From the NCBI RefSeq assembly GCF_003431975.1, contig NZ_CP027116.1, positions 1,426,001-1,490,000 of the forward strand: DNA of 64,000 nt, given 5' to 3'. Positions 1 to 8,191 of the stretch are shown here, piece after piece. Each line of letters starts with the position of its first letter. Within the stretch, counting starts at the first letter, position 1. The position numbers and the translations under genes were made by a program. The stretch comes from Bacillus pumilus (lineage in GTDB: Bacteria > Bacillota > Bacilli > Bacillales > Bacillaceae). The notes under the pieces are model-generated. The model was not told where the DNA came from. It saw only the letters and a list, made by a program, of their open reading frames with translations, and ran no database searches.

Positions 1-1222
1 AGTTTCCATTTCGGAAGATCGGTTCGCGTTTTCCGTCTTTTGTAATGCCGTCAATATTCATTTCCTTTGAACCAATCATGAAATCGACGTGTGTAATACT
101 GTTGTTTACACCAGCTGCATCCAATTCTTCACGATTCATCTCTTTACCGCCTTCGATATTGAACGCATATCCGCTGCCGATGGCAAGGTGATTCGATGCG
201 TTTTCATCATAAAGGGTATTGTAATAGAGAATATTCGAGTTTGAGATTGGTGAATCATCTGGTACGAGAGCAACTTCACCTAGATAATGAGAGCCTTCAT
301 CTGTTTCAACGAGCGAAGTTAAAATGTTTTCGCCTTCCTTCGCTTTCACATCGATAATTCGGCCATTTTCAAATGTTAAAGTAAACTCATCAATGATATT
401 TCCTGCATAGCTGAGCGGTTTTGTGCTTGAGACAGTCCCATTTACACCATCTTTTTTCGGTACGGTAAATACTTCTTCTGTTGGCATGTTGGCCATGAAA
501 GAGACGCCGCGCTCACTCACGCTGCCGGCACCTACCCAAATGTGCTGCTTAGGGAGCTCAATCGTTAAATCAGTACCAGGAGCATCATAATGAAGTTTAT
601 GGTAATGGCGTTCATTTAGTATTTTAACCTTTTCATTTAATGACTCATCGTGCTTTTTCCAAGCGTCAACAGGATCAGCTTGATCAGCGCGTGCGACTTT
701 AAAAATTTGATCCCATAATAAAGCGACAGCTTCATCGTCTGTATGGTCAGGGAAAATCTTTTTCGCCCATTCTTTTGATGCAGCGCCTACGACCGTCCAA
801 GCAACTTTGTCAGATTGAACGAATTGGCGATATGTATGAAGGGCTGATCCAGCGGCTTTTTGCTGTGCAGCGATTTTTTTCGAGTCAATGCCTCTCAGAA
901 GATCAGGGCTTTCTGACAAGATCGTAATAAAAGCGCCGCCACGTTTTGCGATCGTTTCCATCATCTGAGCTTCCCATTCTGGGAATTGCTCAAATACCTC
1001 CTGCGGTGCATGTTCATATTTTAAACGGGCAAGAACACCATCACTCCAGCGGATATGTACGTTTTTCGCCCCGCGCTCATACGCATGTTTCGCTACCAGA
1101 CGAACAAGGTCTGCGGATTCAGTAGATGCTGATACGACGATTTCCTGTTCTTTTTGAACATTCACACCGACTTCAACGATGGTCTTAGCATATTGATCTA
1201 GCTGTTTTTCAAATGAACTCAT
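1..1222 (-). CDS. ampS: Aminopeptidase AmpS, M29 family (3' end cut by window edge)
   Basis: Metal-dependent cytosolic aminopeptidase that removes N-terminal residues from peptides. About 407 codons are visible, so only the last few of the roughly 410 usual residues are missing at base 1. The start is the ATG at 1222, preceded by an AGGAGGG-type ribosome binding site. M29 metal-ligand motifs are present in order: MPTEEVFT near residue 250, EGSHYLGE near 315, NASNHLAIG near 345 and THVDFMIG near 378. The N-terminal domain is the usual one for AmpS/AmpT proteins. The gene sits beside ykpC and mreBH as in B. subtilis. Nothing looks broken. Confidence 0.95.
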   Translation of the reverse strand, partial: MSSFEKQLDQYAKTIVEVGVNVQKEQEIVVSASTESADLVRLVAKHAYERGAKNVHIRWSDGVLARLKYEHAPQEVFEQFPEWEAQMMETIAKRGGAFITILSESPDLLRGIDSKKIAAQQKAAGSALHTYRQFVQSDKVAWTVVGAASKEWAKKIFPDHTDDEAVALLWDQIFKVARADQADPVDAWKKHDESLNEKVKILNERHYHKLHYDAPGTDLTIELPKQHIWVGAGSVSERGVSFMANMPTEEVFTVPKKDGVNGTVSSTKPLSYAGNIIDEFTLTFENGRIIDVKAKEGENILTSLVETDEGSHYLGEVALVPDDSPISNSNILYYNTLYDENASNHLAIGSGYAFNIEGGKEMNREELDAAGVNNSITHVDFMIGSKEMNIDGITKDGKREPIFRNGN

Positions 1223-1302
1223 AAAAAACCCTCCTTTAGTCATGTTCATCATATCAGATTTAAGACCGAAAAGGAAAATGGGGAGCACGTTTCAAGCCAA
1301 AA

Positions 1303-1331
1303 TAAAAAAGCCGCTTTCGTGCGGCTTTTTT
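1303..1331. terminator. Intrinsic terminator after ykpC
   Basis: Inverted repeat AAGCCGC-TTTCGT-GCGGCTT flanked by A and T runs on both sides. It lies just past the end of ykpC, overlapping its stop codon, and upstream of ampS on the same strand, so it should end ykpC or mreBH transcripts. Confidence 0.8.
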
Positions 1332-1461
1332 AGCGGTTCAGTTGTTTCACAGGCTGTGCATTAGAAGGGGGCATATGTGAAAACGACAGGCTCATTCCTC
1401 CTAAAATAATACCCGTTAAAATGACTGTGACAACGACCCGTTTACCTAAATCAAGCAACAT
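1330..1461 (-). CDS. ykpC: YkpC-like small membrane-anchored protein, 43 aa
   Basis: A 43-residue ORF beginning MLLDLGKRVVV, with one hydrophobic segment (about residues 9-27) and a short polar tail ending KQLNR. The ATG at 1461 follows a strong GGAGGAAG ribosome binding site. Length, N-terminus and position between ampS and mreBH agree with B. subtilis YkpC (44 aa), whose function is unknown to me. It probably forms a unit with mreBH, 74 bases upstream on the same strand, and ends in the shared terminator. The hydrophobic stretch could be a membrane anchor or an uncleaved signal. Confidence 0.85.
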   Translation of the reverse strand: MLLDLGKRVVVTVILTGIILGGMSLSFSHMPPSNAQPVKQLNR

Positions 1462-1535
1462 GTTCTTCCTCCTTCACGTTTATCCATTTCTCACGATATG
1501 ATCGAAATGATAAAAAAAGAAGTAGAACAAGAAGA

Positions 1536-2543
1536 TTATTTTAAAGTTTTTTGTAATTTATGAATGACTTCTAATGAACGACCTGTTCCGATTGCGACAG
1601 ATTCAAGGGGATTTGCTGCAATATGAACTGGAACGACAATCTCCTGTGAGAGCCATTCTTGAATCCCATTTAACAGAGCGCCGCCGCCAGTTAAGATGAC
1701 GCCGCGGTCTACAATGTCACCACTAAGCTCTGGAGGGCTGTCCTCTAATGTGGCACGGATGGCCTCTAAAATATGAAGGAGTGATTCTCGCATGGCACCT
1801 TGAATTTCATGAGATTCAAGTGTAATCGTTTTTGGAAGACCTGTCACAAGATCACGGCCACGCACTTCTAAGGACTCTGGCTCATGCTTGATGAGTCCAT
1901 ATCCGATTTCCATTTTAACCTGCTCGGCTGTCCGTTCGCCGATTAATAGATTATATTTCTTTCTGACAAACGTAATGATATCCTCATCCAGTTGATCTCC
2001 GCCAATTCGAATGGAATGACAAGACACAACGCCGCCAAACGAAATGATGGCCACTTCTGTTGTTCCTCCGCCAATATCAACCACGACGTTTGCAACAGGC
2101 TCGTCTACCGGAAGATCAGCACCAATTGCAGCTGCAACGGGTTCTTCAATTAAATGCACGTGCTTCGCTCCGCAATTTTTTACAGCATCGCTAATTGCAC
2201 GGCGCTCAACAGCTGTTGAACCAGAAGGAGTACATACTACGACCGTTGGTTTTCTGAAGGTAAACCCGATATTCTTTCCTGCTTTTTTCATGATTTGTTT
2301 AAGTAAATCTGTCGTCATATCATAATCAGCGATGACACCGTCTTTCATCGGACGGATCGCCACAATTTTCCCAGGTGTTTTCCCGATCATTTCTTTTGCT
2401 TCTGATCCGACTGCAAGTACAGTTTTTGTTTCTGTATCGACTGCGACGACGGACGGTTCATTTAAAATGATTCCCTTATTTTTACTATAAACCAATATGT
2501 TAGCTGTTCCTAAATCAATTCCAATTTCGGCATTTTGAAACAT
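1536..2543 (-). CDS. mreBH: Actin-like rod-shape protein MreBH
   Basis: Bacterial actin homologue that guides lateral wall synthesis; in B. subtilis MreBH interacts with the LytE hydrolase. The protein has 335 residues, the same as B. subtilis MreBH. Actin-fold nucleotide motifs are visible: [13 protein letters not shown] at residues 7-19, [13 protein letters not shown] near 157 and [13 protein letters not shown] near 285. The ATG at 2543 (MFQNAEIG) is preferred to an upstream in-frame ATG at 2555, because it has a GGGTG ribosome binding site and matches the family N-terminus. A SigI-like promoter lies upstream, in line with known SigI control of mreBH. Confidence 0.96.
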   Translation of the reverse strand: MFQNAEIGIDLGTANILVYSKNKGIILNEPSVVAVDTETKTVLAVGSEAKEMIGKTPGKIVAIRPMKDGVIADYDMTTDLLKQIMKKAGKNIGFTFRKPTVVVCTPSGSTAVERRAISDAVKNCGAKHVHLIEEPVAAAIGADLPVDEPVANVVVDIGGGTTEVAIISFGGVVSCHSIRIGGDQLDEDIITFVRKKYNLLIGERTAEQVKMEIGYGLIKHEPESLEVRGRDLVTGLPKTITLESHEIQGAMRESLLHILEAIRATLEDSPPELSGDIVDRGVILTGGGALLNGIQEWLSQEIVVPVHIAANPLESVAIGTGRSLEVIHKLQKTLK

Positions 2544-2595
2544 GTTTTCACCCAATCTCTATTTTTGCTGTTTTAAACAATTTTACATTTAAAAG

Positions 2596-2624
2596 TTCAG
2601 AGGGTTGATGCCATTTGTGGGGGT
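2596..2624 (-). promoter_or_regulatory. SigI-type promoter for mreBH
   Basis: On the minus strand an exact ACCCCC (2624-2619) is followed after 19 bases by TGAA (2599-2596). SigI promoters are described with ACCCCC at -35 and CGAA at -10, so the -10 differs at one base. SigI control of mreBH is known in B. subtilis; its use here is inferred. Confidence 0.55.
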
Positions 2625-2729
2625 TTGTGAATACCTTGAAATGAACTTGTAAAATTCAAGTCTCATTTTGACAATCACAATAAATTTTCCCTTTGTTTTT
2701 CCGTTTATGAAAAAAATTTTTAACTGAGA

Positions 2730-2755
2730 GAAACCTTTTGAGAATCTCTTACGTC
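2730..2755 (+). promoter_or_regulatory. ECF (SigX-type) promoter for abh
   Basis: GAAAC at 2730-2734 and CGTC at 2752-2755, separated by 17 bases, fit the AAC/CGTC pattern of extracytoplasmic-function sigma factors. abh is a known SigX target in B. subtilis. The site lies 65 bases before the abh start. Confidence 0.6.
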
Positions 2756-2819
2756 TACGATATATCAATTGGTGAAAAACAGATTGATCTTGAGCTAATG
2801 AAAGAAAGAGGGAACGAAA

Positions 2820-3098
2820 TTGAAATCTATCGGAGTTGTAAGAAAAGTAGATGAACTAGGGCGTATTGTGATGCCGATCGAATTAAGAAGAGCACTTGAT
2901 ATTGCGATTAAAGACAGTATGGAATTTTTTATAGATGGAGAGAAAATCGTCTTGAAAAAATATCAGCCAGAGGGTGTTTGTCTCATGACTGGTGAGATTA
3001 CATCAGAGAACCATGAATATGGAAATGGTCAAATTACATTAAGCGCTGAAGGCGCAGAACTACTGTTAAAAGAACTGCAAGAAGCTCTTCAGCAGTAA
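2820..3098 (+). CDS. abh: Transition-state regulator Abh (AbrB paralogue)
   Basis: DNA-binding regulator paralogous to AbrB that controls transition-state genes, including antibiotic and biofilm functions. It has 92 residues, as in B. subtilis. The N-terminal swapped-hairpin AbrB domain is visible (GVVRKVDELGRIVMPIELRR, residues 4-23), followed by the C-terminal region with GVCLMTGEITSEN. The start codon is TTG at 2820 after AGAGGGAACG. It is divergent from mreBH and followed by its own terminator, so it is probably monocistronic. An ECF-type promoter upstream supports cell-envelope stress control. Confidence 0.96.
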   Translation: MKSIGVVRKVDELGRIVMPIELRRALDIAIKDSMEFFIDGEKIVLKKYQPEGVCLMTGEITSENHEYGNGQITLSAEGAELLLKELQEALQQ

Positions 3099-3103
3099 GT
3101 AAA

Positions 3104-3148
3104 AATAGCCTGATCTCTTCCTTTGTGCTGAGACAGGCTATTTTTTTC
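3104..3148 (+). terminator. abh terminator
   Basis: AATAGCCTG and CAGGCTATT form a stem around a long loop, followed by a run of seven T. It closes the abh transcript before kinC. Confidence 0.8.
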
Positions 3149-3199
3149 TGAAAAAGTTCCTTAAAAATGCCCCATCTCCCTCAAAAAATAAGTGGAAAA

Positions 3200-3208
3200 T
3201 GGTACAAT
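3200..3208 (+). promoter_or_regulatory. Extended -10 element before kinC
   Basis: TGGTACAAT matches an extended -10 (TGn plus TACAAT). No good -35 is seen. A transcript starting about 7 bases downstream would exclude the in-frame GTG at 3192 as a start and supports the TTG at 3243 for kinC. Confidence 0.45.
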
Positions 3209-3242
3209 TGACAAAGAATCTCAGGGCGGCAGGTGGAATCAT

Positions 3243-4553
3243 TTGAACAAAACATATCAAGTGCGGATCGTGTTATCTGTTCTTGCATTTATTTTAATCT
3301 TAAGCTGGGATTTCTTTTATTATCTAAGCGGCTATCAAATTAATTGGCCGCTCGATCTAGCCTTTACAGTTTTGGTTTTAGCAGGTATATGGGTCATCTC
3401 TGGCTATGTGGACCGCTTAAACCTACTTGTGTCAGATTTAAATAAGAGAGAAAAAGAAGCGCACGAACTGACAGAGCGGCTGAATCGAATAACAGATAAC
3501 TTGCAAGAAATCGTCTTCGAAACAAACGAGAAAGGTCAAATCATTTTCTTAAATCAAGCGTGGAAACAAATGACCGGCTATGATATAGAAGAATGTCTTG
3601 GCACTATGTACAATCAGTACTTTGATCAAGAGGAGCACGTGGTCCAGCATTTATTATCTGTGGTCAAAGAGCATAAGGATGCGGGGCGGGTTGAACTGCG
3701 GCTTCTCCATAAAGAGGGGAAGAAGGTATGGGGTGACGTTCATTATAAGCTCTATTTTAATGAGCAGAACCAGTTTACTGGAGGGATTGGAACGGTTGCT
3801 GATATTACGAAACAAAAGGAGGCAAAGCTTGAGCTTGAAAGGTCCAACCAGCAATTGCAAATGCAGGCGCAAAAGCTGGCTGTTGCAGGTCAAATAGCCG
3901 CTGGAATCGCCCATGAAGTCAGAAATCCCCTGACATCCGTAAACGGTTTTTTGCAGCTGATGAAGACACAATATCCTGAAAGAACCGATTATTTTGACAT
4001 TATCTTTTCCGAAATTAAACGGATTGATTTTGTTTTAAGTGAGCTGCTTGTGCTGGCTAAGCCTCAATCGGTCCATTTTCAAGAAGTCCAGCTTCATGAG
4101 CTCCTAGAACAAGTGATTACCTTATTAAAAACAAATGCAGTACTTTCAAATATTGATCTCAAACAGCCATTTAAAAAGCAGGATGCCGGTGCTGTTTTAG
4201 CGGATGCTAACCAAATGAAGCAGCTGTTCATTAATCTAATTAAAAATGCCATTGAGGCAATGCCTGAAGGCGGCAGCATATACATATCTACAGAAAAAAT
4301 ATTGAATGAATGGAAGATTACCATTCAAGATGAAGGGAAAGGGATGTCTGAAGAGGATATTCAAAAAATATATGATCCTTTCTTCTCCACGAAAAAAGAA
4401 GGGACTGGGCTTGGTCTGACCATCTGTGCGACGATTTTAAAAGACCATCATGGAAGAATGGACGTATCTAGTGAACTAGGAAAAGGCACAGCTTTTCATA
4501 TTTATTTGCCTGTCTGTCAAAAAAACAGACAGCGGCAAGTTGAGAGGACGTGA
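3243..4553 (+). CDS. kinC: Sporulation/biofilm sensor histidine kinase KinC
   Basis: Membrane kinase feeding phosphate into the Spo0A phosphorelay, acting in matrix production and sporulation. With the TTG at 3243 (AGGTGG ribosome binding site 5 bases upstream) it has 436 residues; B. subtilis KinC has 428. An in-frame GTG at 3192 would add 17 residues not found in the family. Order of domains: two membrane helices (about 7-30 and 34-55), a PAS domain (about 85-190), the phospho-acceptor motif IAHEVRNPL with His at about 224, and an ATPase domain with GKGMS and GTGLGL. It runs directly into ykqA, whose start lies 3 bases after this stop. Confidence 0.94.
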   Translation: MNKTYQVRIVLSVLAFILILSWDFFYYLSGYQINWPLDLAFTVLVLAGIWVISGYVDRLNLLVSDLNKREKEAHELTERLNRITDNLQEIVFETNEKGQIIFLNQAWKQMTGYDIEECLGTMYNQYFDQEEHVVQHLLSVVKEHKDAGRVELRLLHKEGKKVWGDVHYKLYFNEQNQFTGGIGTVADITKQKEAKLELERSNQQLQMQAQKLAVAGQIAAGIAHEVRNPLTSVNGFLQLMKTQYPERTDYFDIIFSEIKRIDFVLSELLVLAKPQSVHFQEVQLHELLEQVITLLKTNAVLSNIDLKQPFKKQDAGAVLADANQMKQLFINLIKNAIEAMPEGGSIYISTEKILNEWKITIQDEGKGMSEEDIQKIYDPFFSTKKEGTGLGLTICATILKDHHGRMDVSSELGKGTAFHIYLPVCQKNRQRQVERT

Positions 4554-4555
4554 TC

Positions 4556-5392
4556 ATGACGATGAAGGCTTTATTTGTATATGGGACGCTCTTGCGGCAT
4601 GAAGAGCACCACGAGGCGTATATGAAGGAGAGCAGGCTATTAGCAAAATCTGCTTGGGTGAATGGAAAGGTCTACGATACAAATCACGGATACCCTGCGT
4701 GCGTTCCCGCTGAAACAGGCACCGTATATGGAGAATTGTACGAGGTGACAGATGACACGTTGAATAAGATTGACGTACTAGAGGGAGGGTATGACAAGCA
4801 GGAAATCAATGTCATGACTGATCAAGGTCAGATGACAGCCGTGACATACACTGTGCCAAAGCAGAAGGCATCAACACTAAAAGAAATAGAAAGCGGCTGC
4901 TGGAAAGCATATAAAATGTGGCAGCAGAAGCCGTCATCCTTCTATTACTTTGCTTATGGCTCCTGTATGGATGATGCTAGATTTAAGCTGGCTGAAGTCG
5001 ATCATCACTTCAAACAAATCATCGGCGGTGGTGTCCTGAACGGTTTTACCACGAGGTTTACATTGGTGAGGCCTGATGGATCAAGGGCTGATATGGTAGA
5101 AGACGGCGGAGAAACAGAGGGGGTTTTATATAAGGTTCCTTTTGATGCTATTCATTATTTATACAAACGAGAAGGCGTATATGAGGGGACATATCGTCCA
5201 GCGTTTGTCGATGTCAATATAGGTGATCAAATCTATGAGGACTGTTTAACCTTTCTTGTGCTTCAAAAGAGCGAAGAAATCGCTCCACCAGCTCATTATC
5301 GCAGTGAAATTGAAAAAGGTGCAGACCTCTATTTAAGTGAAGTGTTCCGCAAAAAAATTCGTTCGCATATGGATTCATTAATGAAACCGTAG
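4556..5392 (+). CDS. ykqA: YkqA, double gamma-glutamylcyclotransferase-fold protein
   Basis: Protein of 278 residues with two GGCT/AIG2-like modules. The first starts FVYGTLLRHEEHH near residue 7 and includes the acidic IDVLEGGYD loop; the second starts YYFAYGSCMDD near residue 135. Such folds cyclise gamma-glutamyl or related amines, but the substrate of YkqA is not known to me. The ATG at 4556 is chosen because GAGAGGA ends 7 bases before it; the GTG at 4550 overlaps that site. It follows kinC by 3 bases and is probably cotranscribed. ktrC begins 37 bases after the stop. Confidence 0.85.
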   Translation: MTMKALFVYGTLLRHEEHHEAYMKESRLLAKSAWVNGKVYDTNHGYPACVPAETGTVYGELYEVTDDTLNKIDVLEGGYDKQEINVMTDQGQMTAVTYTVPKQKASTLKEIESGCWKAYKMWQQKPSSFYYFAYGSCMDDARFKLAEVDHHFKQIIGGGVLNGFTTRFTLVRPDGSRADMVEDGGETEGVLYKVPFDAIHYLYKREGVYEGTYRPAFVDVNIGDQIYEDCLTFLVLQKSEEIAPPAHYRSEIEKGADLYLSEVFRKKIRSHMDSLMKP

Positions 5393-5429
5393 TAAAATGC
5401 AAGATAAGTGAAATAAAAGGAGTCTGAAC

Positions 5430-6098
5430 ATGAAAAAGGAATATGCAGTCATTGGTCTTGGACGTTTTGGTGGAAGTATTTGCAAGGCGCTGAGCGAAGA
5501 AGGACTTGAAGTCATGGCAATGGACATGAATGAAGATCGAGTGAACGAATACGCAAAAATTGCCTCACACGCGGTCATTGGCGATTCGACGGACGAGTCT
5601 GTTTTAAAAAATCTCGGGATTCGCAATTTTGATCATGTCATCGTTGCGATTGGGGAAAACATTCAGGCTAGTATTTTAACAACGATTATGCTGAAAGAGC
5701 TTGGCGTGAAAATGGTCACCGTAAAAGCGCAAAATGACTACCATGAAAAGGTGCTAAATAAAATTGGAGCGGATCGCATTGTTCATCCAGAGCGAGATAT
5801 GGGTAGGCGGATTGCACATAAAATCATTTCTAACAATGTACTCGATTATTTAGAGCTGTCTGATGAGTATAGTCTGATTGAGATTGTGGCAAACAGCAGG
5901 CTTGCGGGTCATTCTCTGTTAGATCTTGATATTCGAGCAAGATATGGCATCAACATTGTGGCGATTAAGCGAGGAAAAGAAGTCATCGTTTCTCCGCTGG
6001 CAGATGAAATGATTCAAAAAGAAGATGTCCTCATTGTCATTGGGTCAGTAGCGGATATAGGACGCTTTGAAAAACGAGAAATGCAGAATGATGATTAA
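5430..6098 (+). CDS. ktrC: Potassium uptake regulatory subunit KtrC
   Basis: Cytoplasmic RCK/KTN subunit that gates the KtrCD potassium transporter; in B. subtilis KtrC binds ATP/ADP and c-di-AMP. It has 222 residues. The N-terminal Rossmann fold shows GLGRFGGSICKAL (about 9-21) and an acidic end of strand 2 (AMDMNE), and the C-terminal RCK_C part runs from about 135. A GGAG ribosome binding site precedes the ATG. The membrane partner KtrD is not in this window. A terminator begins at the stop codon. Confidence 0.94.
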   Translation: MKKEYAVIGLGRFGGSICKALSEEGLEVMAMDMNEDRVNEYAKIASHAVIGDSTDESVLKNLGIRNFDHVIVAIGENIQASILTTIMLKELGVKMVTVKAQNDYHEKVLNKIGADRIVHPERDMGRRIAHKIISNNVLDYLELSDEYSLIEIVANSRLAGHSLLDLDIRARYGINIVAIKRGKEVIVSPLADEMIQKEDVLIVIGSVADIGRFEKREMQNDD

Positions 6099-6124
6099 AC
6101 ACTCCGAGGACGGGGTGTTTTTTT
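6097..6124 (+). terminator. ktrC terminator
   Basis: AACACTCCG-AGGA-CGGGGTGTT followed by a long T run, starting within the ktrC stop codon. Confidence 0.85.
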
Positions 6125-6252
6125 ATATGACTTGTGTACATTTCAGGTGGACAGTGAAGAGGAAGAAGAAACGGAAAAGACTTGTTTTCCTATTGAATAA
6201 AAGCAAATATGCATCGCTTTATTTTTCGTGCAATTATCACTATTCAGAAATA

Positions 6253-6281
6253 AAAATCAGCCTTTTAATATGGTTGATTTT
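6253..6281. terminator. Hairpin upstream of the adeC promoter
   Basis: AAAATCAGCC and GGTTGATTTT form a 10-bp stem with one G-T pair and a 9-base loop, then TCTCT. It may back up the ktrC terminator. It ends 13 bases before the adeC -35 box. Confidence 0.45.
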
Positions 6282-6293
6282 CTCTAAATGTCA

Positions 6294-6322
6294 TTGACTG
6301 GGCAAACAGATTCGTTTACGAT
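6294..6322 (+). promoter_or_regulatory. SigA promoter of adeC
   Basis: TTGACT (6294-6299), 17 bases, TACGAT (6317-6322). Transcription would begin about 30 bases before the adeC start. Confidence 0.65.
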
Positions 6323-6361
6323 AAGAAACATTATATTGTTTACTTGGAGGAGGCAGTGTCG

Positions 6362-8092
6362 TTGGATAAGGAGCTTTTCAGACATCAAATTGAGGTAGCT
6401 GCAAAGAGAAAAAAAGCAGCACTCGTGATTAAACATGCGAAAGTTATGGACGTGTTTAACCAGGAATGGATAGACACTGATGTCGCTGTTGAAAATGGAC
6501 AAATCGTTGGGATAGGAGAGTACGAGGGAGAACAAGAGCTAGATGCAGCAGGACAAATGCTTGTACCTGGTTTTATTGATGGCCACGTTCATATCGAGTC
6601 CTCTATGGTCACCCCTGCTGAATTCTCCAAAGCTGTCGTTCCTCATGGTGTGACAACGGTCGTCACAGACCCGCATGAAATTGCCAATGTGTCAGGTATA
6701 ACAGGCATCCGTTTTATGCTGGAAGAAGCGAGAAAAGCTGCTTTGAATATTTATTTCATGCTGCCATCCTGTGTGCCGGCAGTCAGTTTTGAACGATCAG
6801 GTGCTACATTAAAGGCGAAAGATTTAAAGCCCCTATATCAAGAGAAGGAAGTTCTTGGTCTTGCCGAGGTAATGGACTATGTCGGGGTGGAGCAGGCAGA
6901 AGAAGATATGCTTCAAAAGCTCCTTGATGCTCAAAACGAGAAAAAATTGATTGATGGCCATCTAGCAGGCTTAACGGATCGATTAATAAACGTTTACCGG
7001 ACAGCGAATGTCCAAACAGATCATGAGGTGACAACAGCAGAGGAAGCCCTTGAACGTGTGAAAAGGGGCATGTATGTCATGCTGAGAGAAGGATCTGTTG
7101 CTAAAAACGTGAAAAACGTTTTACCAGCTGTCAATGAGAAGAATGCGAGACGCTTCTTCTTTTGTACAGATGATAAACATTTAGATGATTTAATGGCTCA
7201 GGGAAGTATTGATGAGCAAGTACGAATGTCCATAAAAGAAGGATTAGACCCATTTTTAGCCTATCAAATGGGGAGCTTAAACGCTGCAGAGTGTTTTGGT
7301 CTTAAAACAAAGGGAGCCATTGCACCAGGTTTTGATGCTGATTTTATGCTCGTCTCTGACCTTCATGAAGTTGACATCACAAGCGTATTTATTGCAGGAG
7401 AATTGGTTGCCGAGCGCGGTGAGTATCAGCCGAGTGTCGAAAAAATTGAACCAAATCCAGCATTATTACAATCGGTACATGCAATGGACGTTCAAGAGCA
7501 AGATCTTGCATTGCCTATGATGGACCATCAAAAAATGAATGTAATTCGTATTATTCCGAATCAGCTTGAAACAAAATTAGAACAAGTCTCTCCTTCAGTA
7601 ACGAACGGACAATTCACTAGTGATACAGACAGAGATGTATTAAAAATGGTGCTTGTCGAACGCCATCAAGGTTTATCAGAGCTTGGGGTAGGGATCGTCA
7701 GCGGTTTCGGTTTAGAAGAGGGCGCGATTGCAACAACGGTTGCGCATGATTCACATAACTTAATTGCGGTTGGCACAAATGATGCCGATATTCTTAAGGC
7801 CATTGATGTGCTAAAAGAAGCAGGCGGCGGTTTGACGGTTGTCAAAGAAGGCCAGTCACTTCATACGCTGCCATTACCGATCGCCGGTTTATTATCTGAT
7901 CAGCCTGCACATCTCGTCAATGAGAGCCTTCATGAACTCCATGAAGCATTGAAAAAAACAGGTTTTGCGTTAGACTTTAACCCATTTTTGACGCTGTCCT
8001 TTTTGGCTCTCCCAGTCATTCCTGATGTAAAAATGACGACAAAGGGATTGTTTGATGTCAGAAGCTTTCAGCACCTTCCGATTCAATCATAA
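6362..8092 (+). CDS. adeC: Adenine deaminase
   Basis: Metal-dependent amidohydrolase converting adenine to hypoxanthine plus ammonia for purine salvage. It has 576 residues against 577 in B. subtilis. The metal-binding motif DGHVHIESSMVTP lies near residue 85, followed by VTDPHEIANV. The TTG at 6362 is chosen: GGAGGAGG lies 8 bases upstream, whereas the earlier in-frame TTG (6344) and GTG (6356) overlap or abut that site, and the N-terminus MDKELFRHQ aligns with the family. A SigA promoter and own terminator make it monocistronic. Confidence 0.95.
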   Translation: MDKELFRHQIEVAAKRKKAALVIKHAKVMDVFNQEWIDTDVAVENGQIVGIGEYEGEQELDAAGQMLVPGFIDGHVHIESSMVTPAEFSKAVVPHGVTTVVTDPHEIANVSGITGIRFMLEEARKAALNIYFMLPSCVPAVSFERSGATLKAKDLKPLYQEKEVLGLAEVMDYVGVEQAEEDMLQKLLDAQNEKKLIDGHLAGLTDRLINVYRTANVQTDHEVTTAEEALERVKRGMYVMLREGSVAKNVKNVLPAVNEKNARRFFFCTDDKHLDDLMAQGSIDEQVRMSIKEGLDPFLAYQMGSLNAAECFGLKTKGAIAPGFDADFMLVSDLHEVDITSVFIAGELVAERGEYQPSVEKIEPNPALLQSVHAMDVQEQDLALPMMDHQKMNVIRIIPNQLETKLEQVSPSVTNGQFTSDTDRDVLKMVLVERHQGLSELGVGIVSGFGLEEGAIATTVAHDSHNLIAVGTNDADILKAIDVLKEAGGGLTVVKEGQSLHTLPLPIAGLLSDQPAHLVNESLHELHEALKKTGFALDFNPFLTLSFLALPVIPDVKMTTKGLFDVRSFQHLPIQS

Positions 8093-8104
8093 AAGTATGA
8101 GGTG

Positions 8105-8137
8105 CCGCATGTATACTTTGTATATGTGCGGTTTTTT
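8105..8137 (+). terminator. adeC terminator
   Basis: CCGCATGTATAC-TTT-GTATATGTGCGG pairs over 12 bp (two wobble pairs), followed by six T. Confidence 0.75.
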
Positions 8138-8150
8138 GATGATCGCCGAA

Positions 8151-8187
8151 AAAAAGAGACATAGCCAATTGGCTCATGTCTCTTTTT
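8151..8187. terminator. Bidirectional terminator between adeC and rnjA
   Basis: AAAAAGAGACAT and ATGTCTCTTTTT enclose an inner AGCC-AATT-GGCT stem. It serves the convergent rnjA, whose stop lies 5 bases away, and may be a second stop for adeC. Confidence 0.8.
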
Positions 8188-8191
8188 GTGG

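Noticed and set aside
2044..2325. Plus-strand ORF of 93 codons inside mreBH
   Set aside because: Antisense shadow of a well-supported gene; no ribosome binding site or family resemblance.
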